Below are positions 1 through 11,477 of a stretch of DNA of 64,000 nucleotides, piece by piece (the stretch's first letter is position 1; the number at the start of each line of letters is the position of its first letter). Origin of the DNA: Lyophyllum atratum. Taxonomy: Eukaryota > Basidiomycota > Agaricomycetes > Agaricales > Lyophyllaceae. The position numbers were made by a program, and so were the translations under genes. The stretch lies in the NCBI GenBank assembly GCA_014905825.1, contig JACGCN010000005.1:2356001-2420000 (forward strand), read 5' to 3'. The notes below the pieces were generated by a model. The model was not told where the DNA came from and made no database searches. It saw only the letters and a list, made by a program, of their open reading frames with translations.

Positions 1-687
1 CTTGGATACCTGGGCAACGGATCTGGGGCTGTAATGCCCGTCGAGGCCATGGTGCGTTCTCTACCGTTCTTTTGGTTGTGGTATCGTTCCTGATTGGGGG
101 TGTGTAGAGCATGCCGGGTAAAGGCGGTCTGCAGCTGACTGGCAAGCTCGGCGAGGTTATCCGGGAGAGTGCGCAGATTGGGCTCAGCTGGGTGAAGACG
201 CATGCGTTTGAGCTGGGCATCACGAGCAGCCCTGGGGATCAGTTCTTGAACGAGCGGGATGTGCATGTGCACATGCCTGAGGGGAGCATTGGGAAGGAAG
301 GCCCGAGTGCGGGAACGGCGATTCTTACGGCGTTTGTGTCGCTGTTCACGAAAACGCAGGTTAATCCCGATATCGGTATGTCCTTGCTGTCGCTTGTTTT
401 AGTCGTGCTGATCTTCTTAATTGTGTGCAGCGATGACGGGTGAGATATCGCTCGTGGGGCAGGTGTTGCCTGTGGGTGGACTGAAAGAGAAGATCCTGGC
501 TGCGCATCGTGCAGGCATCAAGACCATCATCGCACCCGCCGCGAACCGCGCGGACATCGAGGAGAACGTCCCCGAGAGTGTGAAGACGGGTATCCGGTTC
601 GTGTACGTCGAGACCGTGAAGGAGGTGCTCGAGGAGGTGTTCCGTGGCGAGCCGGTGTTGGAGAAGTGGAAGGATACCTTGTTCTAG
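1..687 (+). CDS. Lon protease (S16 family), C-terminal part
   Basis: This is the proteolytic domain of an ATP-dependent Lon protease; the 5' end lies outside the window. Exons 1-51, 108-375 and 431-687 join in frame (GT-AG introns of 56 and 55 nt) and end at TAG. The Ser-Lys dyad is visible: the Ser sits in GKEGPSAG and the Lys in PVGGLKEK, with the usual AMTGEISL strand between. Lon degrades damaged or misfolded proteins in mitochondria or peroxisomes. The sequence does not settle which form this is: the [12 protein letters not shown] and [10 protein letters not shown] stretch recalls fungal peroxisomal Lon as I remember it, but the protein ends KDTLF, with no SKL-type signal. The family call is secure; the compartment is open. 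Confidence 0.93.
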
Positions 688-1832
688 TATAATTTGGTCG
701 TGTGCTTCTCTTGGTTTTTAGATCTTGGGAGCCGAGTCTTGTACGACGGTCCTTGGTCGGCTTCTGGGCATACATAGCCTTGCTTAGACTAGATGTGCTT
801 TGATCCACTGACGCTCGTTCGTGTAGCAAAACATTGTATTTCGTATATAAAGCATAATATTCCCTCCCCTGCTCAACAAAATTTCGTTCGCTCAACGTTC
901 GCTCGAGAGAATGATGTCGGAATGGCTGCTGCGTTAGGTAGTGGGGGTGATAGTCAGAAGCGCAGGTTACTAGGTCGCGGAAGAGTCTAAAGCCTCAGGC
1001 CTCGATGCCAGGTCGTGTAGATCATGGCGTAGATGCTTCGCGCAGGTCGTCGTATTCTTCATAAAATATGGCCTTATACCACTGGCAACTAGCTGGGGTC
1101 CAGAGCCTCGTATGGCTCAAGTATGGTCCGAAGCTCCCATAACGCGTCCGATTCGGCCGATATCGAGATCTGTCGGGATCTGGGGAGATACTCTGAGTAC
1201 TGCCGCTCAAGTGGACTTGAGCGGATAGAAGGGTCTGAGGGAAGACTTACCTATGCTTTCTCACTTGATTGGACCTTTAAATGCAGCGACGTCAATTCAC
1301 CCACATCTTTATTTCAGAGTCTCTTTTCCAACAAGAAGCCAGCCGTATTTTACCCGATCTGTGGTATTTTCTTCGTATTCTCTGACACTGGTGCATCGGA
1401 ACGTTTGTGATCTACGTGCATGGGGTCTAATTTGGTCATCTCCATGACAGATATGCTCGTGTCATGGCGTCGTTGAGCGGAAGAGAGGGAGAAATCTCGA
1501 AGCTCTAGTACATCGATCGCGCCGAAAGTGAAGAAGTTCAGAGGCATGAAATAGAAGCAGATTATCAAAGTCGTCGTTCAAATGGTGATTGATCATTGAG
1601 TGAGATGCTAGTGCGTCTTTCATTTTTGCAGGATTGGGACTTGTTTGGCTTGATCAGGGCTTGGACACTCCCTACGATCAAGTCCTCCCCAACCCAAGTG
1701 GATTGCTCAATTTAACGACATACATAACTGCTCACCTCTTCAAGTAGGCATCCAGGCTTTCTTAGACAACGGAAACTGAATAGACAGAACAGGCTCACCT
1801 CCTAAGGCCATCAATAACGTTATCACGAAGTC
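688..1832. other. Intergenic region between Lon and the first F-box gene
   Basis: About 1.1 kb without a convincing gene. Small open frames on both strands have no recognisable domain and no coherent splice pattern. It should hold the Lon terminator and the promoter of the F-box gene; I see no clear TATA element or repeat. Confidence 0.4.
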
Positions 1833-3401
1833 ATGCATGCCAAGATGGAGGACGCATTGAGTGAAAAACTACATAGCAACTATGTCCCGTCGCTGGAAGA
1901 GGTGCTGCAGATCGATGAATACCTCGAGGATCCATCGAAGAGGATTTCACAAGTAGATCAGACGATTACTCGTCTGCAAGCCGAAATCGATCTGTTATCT
2001 CGCGAGCGCACCCAGATTCTGGACAAGATTGGGCCATACAAGGCTCTAATATCTCCTATGCGTAGACTCCCCGGCGAGATCCTCCAAGAAATATTTGTAC
2101 GATGCCTCCCCACCCACCATAACGCACTTATGGACTCAACGGAGGCTCCGCTTCTACTCGGCCGTATCTGCAGTGGTTGGAGGAAGGCTTCTAGGTCAAA
2201 CCCCCTCCTATGGGCCTCCGTCCATATCTCTCCAGTATTTGAGCTGTCTTGTGCCGGAGTTGACGACAAATGGGCAACACTTCAGATAGCTATCAAGGAG
2301 TGGCTTGAACGAGCTGGTCACTGTCCACTGGCCATCTCCCTCAAAGAGCATTCTGATGGCCCTTCACCCGCCGTCATGAAGACAGTCACTCTGTTCTCCA
2401 AACGCTGGAAGCACATCAATTTCGTCCTTGTTGATTTGCCAACATCACCTGTAACGAAACTCTCCTCCCACGACGTCCCCATCCTCGAGTCTATTTCCAT
2501 TGTAGATGCAAGCTTCACTGATCCACCGCATGAGAATTGGACTTCTTACGACATATTCAAGGCTCCGTTCCTTCGTGAAGTTCGTGTTCTTCATCCCCAA
2601 TACCACTACCGCCCTGATCAACTTCGATGGGAGCAACTAACTCACCTTCACGTCCACAACATCACTGGCTACACAACAGGTTTTCTCGAAATTCTCGGTG
2701 TCGCCAGAAATTTGATCGACTGTTCGCTTCACGTCGGCCCCTGTCAAACCCTTGCCGACCTACCAGCTCCAATCCATCTTCTATCGTTGACTAAATTTTC
2801 CCTGACGGGGTCACCGAACCTGCTCAAGCTCCTCCAATACCTCGACTTGCCTAGATTAAGGTCTTTCAATTTCTGTGTTCGTTCACATTATGAACCAGGT
2901 CAAAATATATCCCATGCCCTCCCCACATTCCTCTCGCGAATCACCGCCCTAACCCACTTGACCGTCGACCCGCGTTGCATGTCCAGGGAGCTGCTCCTCA
3001 AATGTTTGCACGAAACGCCTAGGGTCACGCATCTCACCATCCGAAAAACTGACAGGACGGCTTGGGCTCGTGCTGATGATGAGCATTACTCGCTGACTGA
3101 CTCAATCATCCTACGTTTTTTCCTACCTAACACATATGCTTTACAAAGTTCCCTATGCCCTCTCTTGGAGTATTTCTACTGTGACCACCACGATCTTTCC
3201 GACAAAGTGATCCTTGCTTTTATCGAGGCAAGGCAGGATCATTTGAGATTCATCGAGATACACTTTCGCCGAGGTGAAGAGGTTAATCTTGCGCCCGAAA
3301 TCGCTCCCTTTGTTAAAAGTGGGATGGAGGTGTCACTACTTTATGCCGAAAAAAGACCTCCGACTCCGTGGGCGCAAGAAAATCGTTGGAAAGAGGCCTA
3401 G
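1833..3401 (+). CDS. F-box-like protein with N-terminal coiled coil
   Basis: Single-exon gene for 522 aa. Residues about 36-66 form a heptad-like coiled coil, followed directly by an F-box at about 79-125 (LPGEILQEIF, then a Cys-Leu-Pro turn and a RICSGWRKAS segment). The rest is an irregular leucine-rich region. F-box proteins bind Skp1 and bring substrates to SCF ubiquitin ligases; the target cannot be told. This coiled coil plus F-box layout is common in agaricomycete genomes, where such genes form large, fast-changing families. A related gene follows at 4300-6063. An alternative start lies four codons downstream at 1845. Family call good; function beyond SCF adaptor unknown. Confidence 0.85.
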   Translation: MHAKMEDALSEKLHSNYVPSLEEVLQIDEYLEDPSKRISQVDQTITRLQAEIDLLSRERTQILDKIGPYKALISPMRRLPGEILQEIFVRCLPTHHNALMDSTEAPLLLGRICSGWRKASRSNPLLWASVHISPVFELSCAGVDDKWATLQIAIKEWLERAGHCPLAISLKEHSDGPSPAVMKTVTLFSKRWKHINFVLVDLPTSPVTKLSSHDVPILESISIVDASFTDPPHENWTSYDIFKAPFLREVRVLHPQYHYRPDQLRWEQLTHLHVHNITGYTTGFLEILGVARNLIDCSLHVGPCQTLADLPAPIHLLSLTKFSLTGSPNLLKLLQYLDLPRLRSFNFCVRSHYEPGQNISHALPTFLSRITALTHLTVDPRCMSRELLLKCLHETPRVTHLTIRKTDRTAWARADDEHYSLTDSIILRFFLPNTYALQSSLCPLLEYFYCDHHDLSDKVILAFIEARQDHLRFIEIHFRRGEEVNLAPEIAPFVKSGMEVSLLYAEKRPPTPWAQENRWKEA

Positions 3402-4299
3402 GCTAGTGCTAATGAGCAAGAAGCCGTCAGTACTGCGAAGGCGAGTACTAAAATGGAATGTAGTTCTGTGAATCTACTGGTCACCATCGACTTCTAGAGG
3501 ATTAGCTCGCACAAATCCGACCTTACTTGTGATATCCGTGGCTGGCGAACGTAGCTTTTGAGATTTCTGTCTTACCAAATCTAATAGGCCAAGAACCGCT
3601 TCTCTCCTTTCTCCCTCTCCGACCCAACCTCGCATATTTCCGCAGAGTTTCCCACTAGCAAATCGACTTCTTACCAGGCGAAGGCTGAAACCTCTACAAC
3701 GATTGTACAAAGCGCTATACGAAATGATGACTCGAAATGCATTATGAGGTCACCTTGTTTCGGTCTATGTGCCTGATCCAATAGTCAGGGAACATCGACT
3801 GCGTTGACGTTGGGCTCAAAATACCATGTTCGCGATTTACGTTTGGGTCACCTCACATTCGGATATATCAATATTTGGAACCTAGAGTTTATAGCCTGCG
3901 AGCAAAAAAAGAATTGGAATTGATTTTGATGATATCTTCACTGGTTCTTCCTTGACCAGGTCGTAAAACTTCCTGTAGGTCTTTCTTGCAGGATCATCGA
4001 ATTCTCTGAAAAAGCCTTCGCGAACGTCTCGCGTTAAGCCAGTGAGCAGCAAGGAGCTTGGAATCTTCGGTGAGCTTCGGTGCTAGCCTAAGCTTGGTAC
4101 TCCGCACGAACAGAGCTAGTACTAAGGGCTTTTGCCAAGCAGAAGCATACACGACCATCAAGCGCGAGAAGAAGGCTGGGCAAGCTCCCTGATCACGGAT
4201 CGAGTCATATCTTCCCTTCCAGCCTACTCATTACCCAGCCATGGGTGGAAATGTACGCATACAGTCAATCTGACGACTAATTTCGCACTGAATTTTACC
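3402..4299. other. Intergenic region between the two F-box genes
   Basis: About 0.9 kb with no supported gene. A frame upstream of the second F-box gene is open from about 4132 but begins without ATG, so I treat that part as 5' leader. Confidence 0.4.
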
Positions 4300-6063
4300 A
4301 TGCACAAGAATTTGCAGTCTCCTTTTATGGACCGACTCAAAACCAATTATCTTGCCACAGATGTTGAGGTTCCCAAGATTCGTCAGATCGTGTCGAACTC
4401 CTTGGAAGAACTCCAGCGTATCGATGAGAGGATATCACGTTCATACGCTCTCATCGACGATCTCAATCTCCAGTGGAAAAAACTGGATGAACATATCCAC
4501 GACCATCGCGCTCTCATTTCTGGAATCCGTAAACTGCCAGTGGAAGTGATACAGATAATATTCTGCTGGTGCCTTCCTTCGCGTAACTGTGCGATGAGCT
4601 CTGTAGAGCCTCCCTTGTCACTCGGCCGTGTATGTAGTACGTGGCGGCAGATCAGCTTTTCCACCCCGCAACTATGGTCATCCCTCCACATTTCCCCTCC
4701 TTTAGACTACGGTCATGGACGAGACCAAAGCGACTGGCTGGTGCCATATGGTGAAGCAATCGAGGCATGGTTAACTCGCTCTGCTAGCCTTCCCATTTCC
4801 ATCTCATTCGTAGAGGAGCAGTACCCCGCTTATCCGAGCGACGCAGTGTCGACGGAAAACCGCTACCTTCTCGGCATTATGTTCGGGTTCTCACGCCGCT
4901 GGAAGCATCTCAATCTCAGGATCATCCAGGAGTATATGCGTCCTTTCACTAGTCTGACCGAAAATGATGTTCCAGTCCTCGAAACTGTACAACTCGAGCT
5001 CATAAAGCCCTCGCCCGGAGTAGACTTCGCACTTGTTCCCTTCTTGCATTTCCCGTCCATCCGGAAGCTTTCGCTTTGGAATTATATACACCGAATGCCG
5101 TCTAGCCTTCCAGTGCAATGGGAAGTTGTCACCTCACTTTTACTCAGATCCAGGGATCCATACAACCCTCCTCTCCTGACCATAAGCCACGCGTTGGACC
5201 TCCTTAATGGGTGTCCGCGCCTTGCTATATTCGCCTGTGACGTCTCCCCAGATGGAGTAGACATTGTATCTATGCATGCTATCAGCCTTCCCCATCTACG
5301 AGAATTGAGGCTCAAACTAGCATCATGGCCCATTCAAGACGAGGAACAAATCAAAAGCTTTTTCGAGAGCCTGGATCTTCCTCAACTTCGACACATAGAA
5401 TTGATGGGAGCTTCCTACTTTTGTCAGCTGCCCTTCATACGCTTCATACCCCCGCTTTTCCCTCAAAGCAAAATCGACACGATGGCATTTGATATCGAGA
5501 CAACCAGCATAGACGATCTGTCGGAATGTCTCCGTATGACCCCTTTCCTGAAGAGACTATACCTCGAGTCCCCGCGCAATAGTTGCGATGGTCCGTGGGA
5601 TAGTTTTCCTGGATCGCAATTGGAGGAGGCTCCTCCGGAGGCTCTACCTACTCTTTCGGCGGCTTTCATCAGCGGCCTCACTCCAGAACCTTCAGTGACA
5701 GAGACGACTTTATGCCCATTGTTAGAGGAAGTGGAACTCCTATTCCCTTCTAGTACCAACGTGACGGACGACGACATACTTCAGTTCATTCTATCCAGAA
5801 CGATGCTCGCGCCTGAGGGCATGGTACGTCTGAGACGCGCAAATTTCACTTTTCGACGCTGCATGCAACGCGACATTTATCCCGATCTGGCGCCTGTCCT
5901 TGAGATGGGTTTCAAGCTCCATCTCAAGTACGACGAACCCCTGCCTGCTTCCAGAGTCATTCCCATCTTCATGCCCTTCAACTATATCAGCATTTGTGAT
6001 GACCTCCAGTATGATGCTTGGCAACCTCGAAGTTCGGTTGTACCACCGGCATGGGGGCCGTAG
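4300..6063 (+). CDS. F-box-like protein, second paralogue
   Basis: Single-exon gene for 587 aa. I chose the ATG at 4300 because the open frame further upstream (to 4132) has no ATG start and because this ATG has A at -3. Layout matches the gene at 1833: coiled coil at about 30-66, F-box from about 78 (KLPVEVIQIIFCWCLP, then RVCSTWRQIS), then a leucine-rich tail with a similar closing strand (GFKLHLKYDEP here, GMEVSLLYAEK there). The two are clearly homologous but diverged, so the tandem duplication is old. Likely an SCF substrate adaptor; substrate unknown. Confidence 0.85.
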   Translation: MHKNLQSPFMDRLKTNYLATDVEVPKIRQIVSNSLEELQRIDERISRSYALIDDLNLQWKKLDEHIHDHRALISGIRKLPVEVIQIIFCWCLPSRNCAMSSVEPPLSLGRVCSTWRQISFSTPQLWSSLHISPPLDYGHGRDQSDWLVPYGEAIEAWLTRSASLPISISFVEEQYPAYPSDAVSTENRYLLGIMFGFSRRWKHLNLRIIQEYMRPFTSLTENDVPVLETVQLELIKPSPGVDFALVPFLHFPSIRKLSLWNYIHRMPSSLPVQWEVVTSLLLRSRDPYNPPLLTISHALDLLNGCPRLAIFACDVSPDGVDIVSMHAISLPHLRELRLKLASWPIQDEEQIKSFFESLDLPQLRHIELMGASYFCQLPFIRFIPPLFPQSKIDTMAFDIETTSIDDLSECLRMTPFLKRLYLESPRNSCDGPWDSFPGSQLEEAPPEALPTLSAAFISGLTPEPSVTETTLCPLLEEVELLFPSSTNVTDDDILQFILSRTMLAPEGMVRLRRANFTFRRCMQRDIYPDLAPVLEMGFKLHLKYDEPLPASRVIPIFMPFNYISICDDLQYDAWQPRSSVVPPAWGP

Positions 6064-6379
6064 TCCTCCCCGATAGAGGACAGTCAGCCGTTAGCTCGTT
6101 TGGAGTCGTATCATAGGATATTAACCGGTAAGGTTACGGGACCCAAGGGTTTTACTCCATCTACTTGATCTTTACATCCTCCTCTACCCTTTTTGTGCCA
6201 TCTTTACCAGCTTACTATCCTTCCCTATCCTTATTTATTCACGATCGAAAAGCATTCATTCATCTGTCAGCACTGAACTATAGTACCAGACTTCGCGGCT
6301 GGGCCGAGTTCTGGATACGCCAGATAATCACATCGAGAGTACCACAGTCCACGTTCCGACACAACTCAATCTAAAATAG
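6064..6379. other. Short gap after the second F-box gene
   Basis: About 0.3 kb between converging genes; nothing recognisable beyond expected 3' untranslated sequence. Confidence 0.35.
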
Positions 6380-7609
6380 ATGATTTCATTCAAATTCCAG
6401 TCATTCTCGCCTCTGTCAATGCGCTCAAACTCAACCTGAGAAATGGCAGCCGCTGCAGACCACCGACGGTTCAATCCCTGGAGACCATCGGGCAGTACCT
6501 CAAACCTGTTAGGCTGTGGAACAACATCAGCCCCCACGTACATACAAGCGTACAACGGGGTAGAACACACCACAATTAAACACTCGTCCAAGAGCTGTGG
6601 GATCTTCCCATACAGACCCTCAAGCACCACCCGGTTCTGAGGTAGAGTGTGGAACCCCACAAGATGGGAGTGTCCGATGTCCTCTGCCTTCGTGATCGCC
6701 AGATACGAAACGGTGACAAAATTACCTCCGCGACCGAGGACGTCGTGTCCCGTCTGCTGCGTCTCTTTCGTCGAGATGGCGTCGTAACGACTTGAACGCG
6801 GGCGCTGGTCAGCTTCCTTCTAGGGAGGCGGCTGGTAGATTCCGACCGAGGATGTGGGTCGCCCAGAGGGACTTCTAGTAGTCTTCGCGTTTGAGAGAAG
6901 CCGTCGGACAGCTTGGCGAACTGGATGACTGGTGTGCGCGCAGATGCCATTTGGTGATTCGTGAATACCATTTCATCGATGAGATAGCGCACCATATTGT
7001 CCGACGGAACTCGCACCGCCGAGGATAAACGAAGGAGTTCCTGCGTATCCACCCCGGCCTGTTGACTCTAATGGCCACGCCAGTCCGAACCCATGTGCCT
7101 TGGAGTTGCAGAGACCTAGATATGCAGCTGTGATGGCTACGGGAATTGTCGAGGCTTCCTCGAAAGAAAGTTGAGGGGGTATCTGAATAGACTTTGAGAG
7201 GTAATCGAGACAGATTCGTCGCCCAGTCTGACCTTCATCGTGAAAGTAGGAGCGGGGATGATCGCATACTGTTGGAAAGCCCCACCGTCCCCCCTAATCA
7301 TCGCTGCGAAGAACCTACGAACATAAGTATCGTACCTGGCGGTGTAAAAAGGGGACGGTTCAACTTACACTCTGTCCCCGAATGAGAAGGTGCTCACGCC
7401 CTCCCCAACCTCTTCGACCTCGCCAGCAGCGTCCGCTCCCAGAACAGCAGGGTACTTCGCCACGTAAAACCCATACTTCTGGATCTTCCAATCGAGAGGT
7501 TGAGAGCCGTCGCCAGCATCTTGACGAGAAGCTCGCCCGGCTCAGGTTCGCTGATGTGTCGATCGGGGACAACAAAGCCGCCTGGCTTGGATTCGAGTGA
7601 AAGTGCCAT
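6380..7609 (-). pseudogene. Decayed zinc-type dehydrogenase / enoyl-reductase-like gene
   Basis: Reading the minus strand from ATG 7609 gives the N-terminus of a medium-chain dehydrogenase of the toxD/trans-enoyl-reductase type (MALSLESKPG, then DWKIQKYGFYVAKYPAVLGA, then GDRV). It does not read through. One base is missing near 7498, so ATALN runs out of frame with PLDWKIQ. After the cofactor motif (FILGGASSVGQY) and VIQFAKLS, a segment is deleted and the frame then meets TAG and TGA codons although KSL.ATHIL.RNLPAASLEG is still recognisable. A further shift lies near the C-terminus after EVLPDGLQG. Short introns are still visible, for example ending at 7315. A less damaged paralogue lies at 47494-48854. 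Pseudogene with good confidence. Confidence 0.82.
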
Positions 7610-9747
7610 TTGTGTGTCCCCAGACACGTTGCAGGTGTGTAACGAGTTGGTGCTCAAGCCGAGGCCTAAGTATCTATACAGACCAGGTGCTCATTCGGGG
7701 CCCGCCGGGGTTACGAATTTTCAACGAGGCATTTATTTGGAAGGAGACGTCTGCTCTGCGCAGTTCCTGCAGAGATTGGCGATATTTTAAAGCTAGTAGG
7801 TGAGCACGGACGAGATGGAAAGCTTAGTGAGCGATGGATATACTGTCGTACCTGTGCGGTGCTGGATGACGACGCCGTGCACTAGTACGTATACGCAATC
7901 CGGCATCTGATTCATGTTTTGCAGGTTCCTTTTTTGCGCAGCTGGAGGGTGCTGGATGAAGACGACGCGTGCGCGAATCAGACTCCTGAGCCTAAGTGAC
8001 GCGAGGCTCGGCTCAAAGCCGTGAGCCGGCCGAGGCCGAGCCGTCTGAAAGCCGAGCTTTTACAAGCCGTCTCAAGGCCTACGGCTCCGGCTCAGATGTT
8101 GGGAAGCCGTGAACCCGTGGCCTGAGCCGCGGCTATCGCCTGTCCTCCACTTCAGCTTCAACCACCATGTTCCAATTTGATCTATCCCTACATACCGAGA
8201 GTGCAGAAGGAGCTCCACGTCATTCATATGCTCTCATTGACTCAAGCCGCATCAGACCGCCCACCACATCGCAATCGCTCTCGGAACTGTATCAAGCACA
8301 TACTTTCGTCTGGTTGCCCGTGACGGCGCTTGCCCATAAATGCTCGCTCGACGCAGATGCCAGCATTGGCGCGATGGTGCGAGGCGGCCGCGCTTGTGCG
8401 TATCAGTATGTGGCACCAGTTTCAATATCATGCGCATCGAGCAGCTTTTTAGTCTACGATTTAATGTGCTACATGGGTAGAATACCAAAGGCGCCCAGCC
8501 GAAATTATTGCAGCCCAAGATCAAAAATTGGTTTGAACGATCATTCGAAAGTTGTCCGCTTTCCATCTCTTTTGCGGACAACGCAGTTAACTTCTTACCT
8601 ACAGTATGAATGGTCGTGGATCTTTCTCCTCGCTGGCAAACAGTAAAACTCACTGTGTCTGACTGGCCGAGCTCGCTTGTGCCGAGCGTCTCCATTAGCG
8701 ACGTCCTCCTCCTTGTCCCCATAATTATTATCATCGCGGACAGGACTTCTTACGGTGGCAGGGCTCATTGGGGAACCCGCGCCATATTCGGAGCGCCTCC
8801 TGCGTAGAATACGCGTCCTTCACCGGGTCACCCGCAAACACCTTTCAGCATCGACCACCTTCGATGGGTACCACTCACTCACGTTCAAATTTGTAAAGGT
8901 TTTTCCTCTGTGGCCTGTCTTACAAACAAGAAATCTTTCCGGATCGGAAGGCTCGATGCTTGCTTCAGGCGAACTGGTCTGCGACCACTCGAGGCCGATA
9001 CACCGAAGGAAGATGTTGATGTAGACTTCGCGCTGGCTCCTGATGGTGACGAAGGTGTCCATACAATATCCCTCAAGACGGATTGACAGCTCGTCGGGTG
9101 GATGCGAAACCTTGCTATGGTCGGTAGGGAGGAAAAGTTGCAAGTGTTCCCTGCTATGGTCATCCAGGGTTCATCTCTTTCACAAGGTGAGCGTTTAGTT
9201 GTACGATATTACCATTGCGATAACCTGCAAGCTCGAATCACAGGAACAGCCTCCTCTGACGGCGACATTTGACCCTAACTGTTGACCAGAGTTGTTCGTC
9301 CAAAGCATTATTCGCCCAAAATGGCTTTAGACGGGTGCCAAGCATGCCAAGCTACCTCCTGAACTGTCGCATCCCGACAGGTCGGCATTTCGAGCCGTTT
9401 TCATCCTGTTGACGAAGCCATAACCAGCTTGCAATAAGGCTTCCAGCCAAATCCTCCTCACAACCTCAAAAACGGATGAGTTACACTGCACACCGCCGTC
9501 ACCGTAAAATTCCCCGAGCCGAGATCCTTCCACTTCGAGTTTAGATCGATATCAAGGACACTAAGATCCTTCGGTACCTCTTAGCCGTAGTACGTACCTC
9601 CGTGCCTTGCCAATGTCATGCCTCCCCAGGTCATCATACCGAAAATCGGGTGGCGACCGATTGGTTCAAAAGGCGGGCTGTGAGGACCTCTTGGTGGCAG
9701 GAACGTTCGGTCCCCCTTGTTCTCTCCCTCTTTGCTGCCGCGACACC
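7610..9747. other. Gene-poor region with an AGCCG-rich patch
   Basis: About 2.1 kb upstream of the first CE4 gene. Several open frames of 90-160 codons overlap on both strands (8167-9163) but show no domain or consistent splicing. The only clear structure is the AGCCG-rich patch at 8002-8135. Confidence 0.35.
8002..8135. repeat. AGCCG/GGCTC-rich low-complexity patch
   Basis: Within about 130 bases the pentamer AGCCG and its complement CGGCT occur many times, in both orientations, giving a chain of imperfect palindromes. It lies between the decayed dehydrogenase and the first CE4 gene, in sequence with no gene. It could be a remnant of a dispersed repeat or simple-sequence DNA. Confidence 0.55.
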
Positions 9748-11117
9748 ATGTTCATCTCAGCCATCGTCGTTCTCGGACTTGCGGTGCTTGGTTTAGCGGC
9801 GCCTCAAGTGGAGAAGAGAGCAAGAGCCCAGGTTGTTACGCGCTGCACGGTTCCGAACACGGCTGCGTTGACTTTTGTGAGCCTCCGTCTCGCTGTCCCG
9901 GCTTCTATCTCTTTGCTCACTGCTTTGGATGTGACTTCCCTTCATCAAGGATGACGGACCTTATGACTACATGTACGTGTCCTCGCTACCCACTCTTCCT
10001 TTACATCCTCTCAACTCTCCCCATGATATAATCCAGCTACGACCTCAGCAACACCCTCAAATCCGCCGGCGCAAAGGGCACCTTCTTCTTCAGTACGCCT
10101 CCCACCACTCCCAGCCGTACCTTCCCCCTTATCTAACGTATCACGCGCCTCCGCACCAGACGGGAACAACTGTACGTCTATATTCCTTGGCGCGTTGGTG
10201 GCGTTGTATGACAAGACCTTGACGCGCGCCCTACTTAGGGGGCTGCATTTACAGCACGGAGAATGCTAAGCGTGTCAAGTTTGTGTACGATCAAGGACAT
10301 CAGGTGGCCTCGCATACGTGGGCGCATAAGGATCTGACTACCCTCACTTGGGATCAAAGTACGCCACCACGTCTCTTTCCTTGAACGCCCCTTGATTTAA
10401 GTTCGAACTTGTAGTTCATGACGAGATGTGGAGGGTTGAACGTGAGAGGCGCCGATCCTATTTTCTACTGATGCACCGTTCTTACGGAACTGTTTGTTGG
10501 TCAGAGGCGCTCCAGAGGATCACGGGAGCAAACCCCGCATTCATGAGGCCTCGTAAGTATCCTACTTTCCAGCTCTCCTCTTGCCCTTACCGACAATCTC
10601 ACAGCCTATGGTAACTACAACAACCTCGTCCTCGACGCATCCGGCATCCGTGGTCAATCCGTCGCGATCTGGGACTTCGAGTAGGCCATTCCCCACCATA
10701 CCTCCTCTCTGTCCTAACCCAATCTCTAATCCGTTGTAGCTCTGGTGATTCGCTCGGCCACAGCGTCGCCCAGCAGAAGGCGGACTACAACGCGCTTGCG
10801 AACCGCCACCCCAGCACCATCCTGGCGCTCAACCACGAAGTCCATGGTGAGTCCGCTCCTCCTCTCCTGTCCTTACCCCTGTTTTACTCACCGTCTCCGA
10901 ATTGCACAGCATCCACTGTGTAAGCCTCTCACGCATTCCCTCACCTGGAAGCCGTACTAACATGGGCGTCGTTACCAGCTACGAAACCATTCCCTACGCG
11001 ATCACCCGCCTCCAGGATGCCGGGTACAAGCTGGTCACTCTCGCAGAATGTCTGGGCAAACCAGCGTACCAGAGCGTCGTTGCGCCTTCCCCGCGCACGG
11101 CTGACTGGCACTGCTGA
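9748..11117 (+). CDS. Secreted CE4 polysaccharide deacetylase (copy A)
   Basis: Eleven exons (9748-9876, 9950-9972, 10037-10092, 10160-10171, 10239-10358, 10415-10441, 10505-10552, 10605-10680, 10740-10846, 10910-10919, 10979-11117) join to 248 aa. A signal peptide (about 1-18) is followed by a Lys-Arg processing site at 23-24. CE4 motifs in order: TFDDGP with the catalytic Asp and a metal Asp; SHTWAH with two metal His; RPPYG; WDFDSGD; LALNHEV. CE4 enzymes remove N- or O-acetyl groups from chitin or xylan outside the cell; this short form has no binding module. A C-terminal WHC supplies a Cys likely paired with an N-terminal one. It shares exon lengths with four other copies in the window but lacks their last intron. 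Intact. Confidence 0.93.
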
Positions 11118-11477
11118 GTTACGAGCAATATGATCCTTGGACGAGTCGTTATGATTTTACGATTTTTGATGTGAAGGACCGCTATTAAGACAGACTATGC
11201 TTATTTCTAATTCTTGCACCCTTTCGCATAACGTGTGGAGAATATTGCTCTTTCCGTCTATCTACCTTCTCCAGACTTGGACCTTACGTAGAGGACATTT
11301 AATTCAAATACGCAGTCTGAGCGACTCCCGCTTTACGACAGTCGAATCAAACATAGCTATCGAATTACTCGCAGTCCTAGTTATTCTATCCGATATATTC
11401 TCGTACATACATGGTATATATCGTCAACGCTCAACTACCCCCATTCAAGTCCAAACAGCAACAGTAAGGTACACCCC
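11118..11477. other. Convergent gap between CE4 copy A and the BEM46-like gene
   Basis: About 0.36 kb between two converging genes; expected to hold both 3' ends. Nothing else seen. Confidence 0.4.

Noticed and set aside
8167..9163. Overlapping open frames of 90-160 codons on both strands upstream of CE4 copy A
   Set aside because: No domain, no consistent splice sites, and frames overlap on opposite strands; typical chance frames in non-coding DNA.
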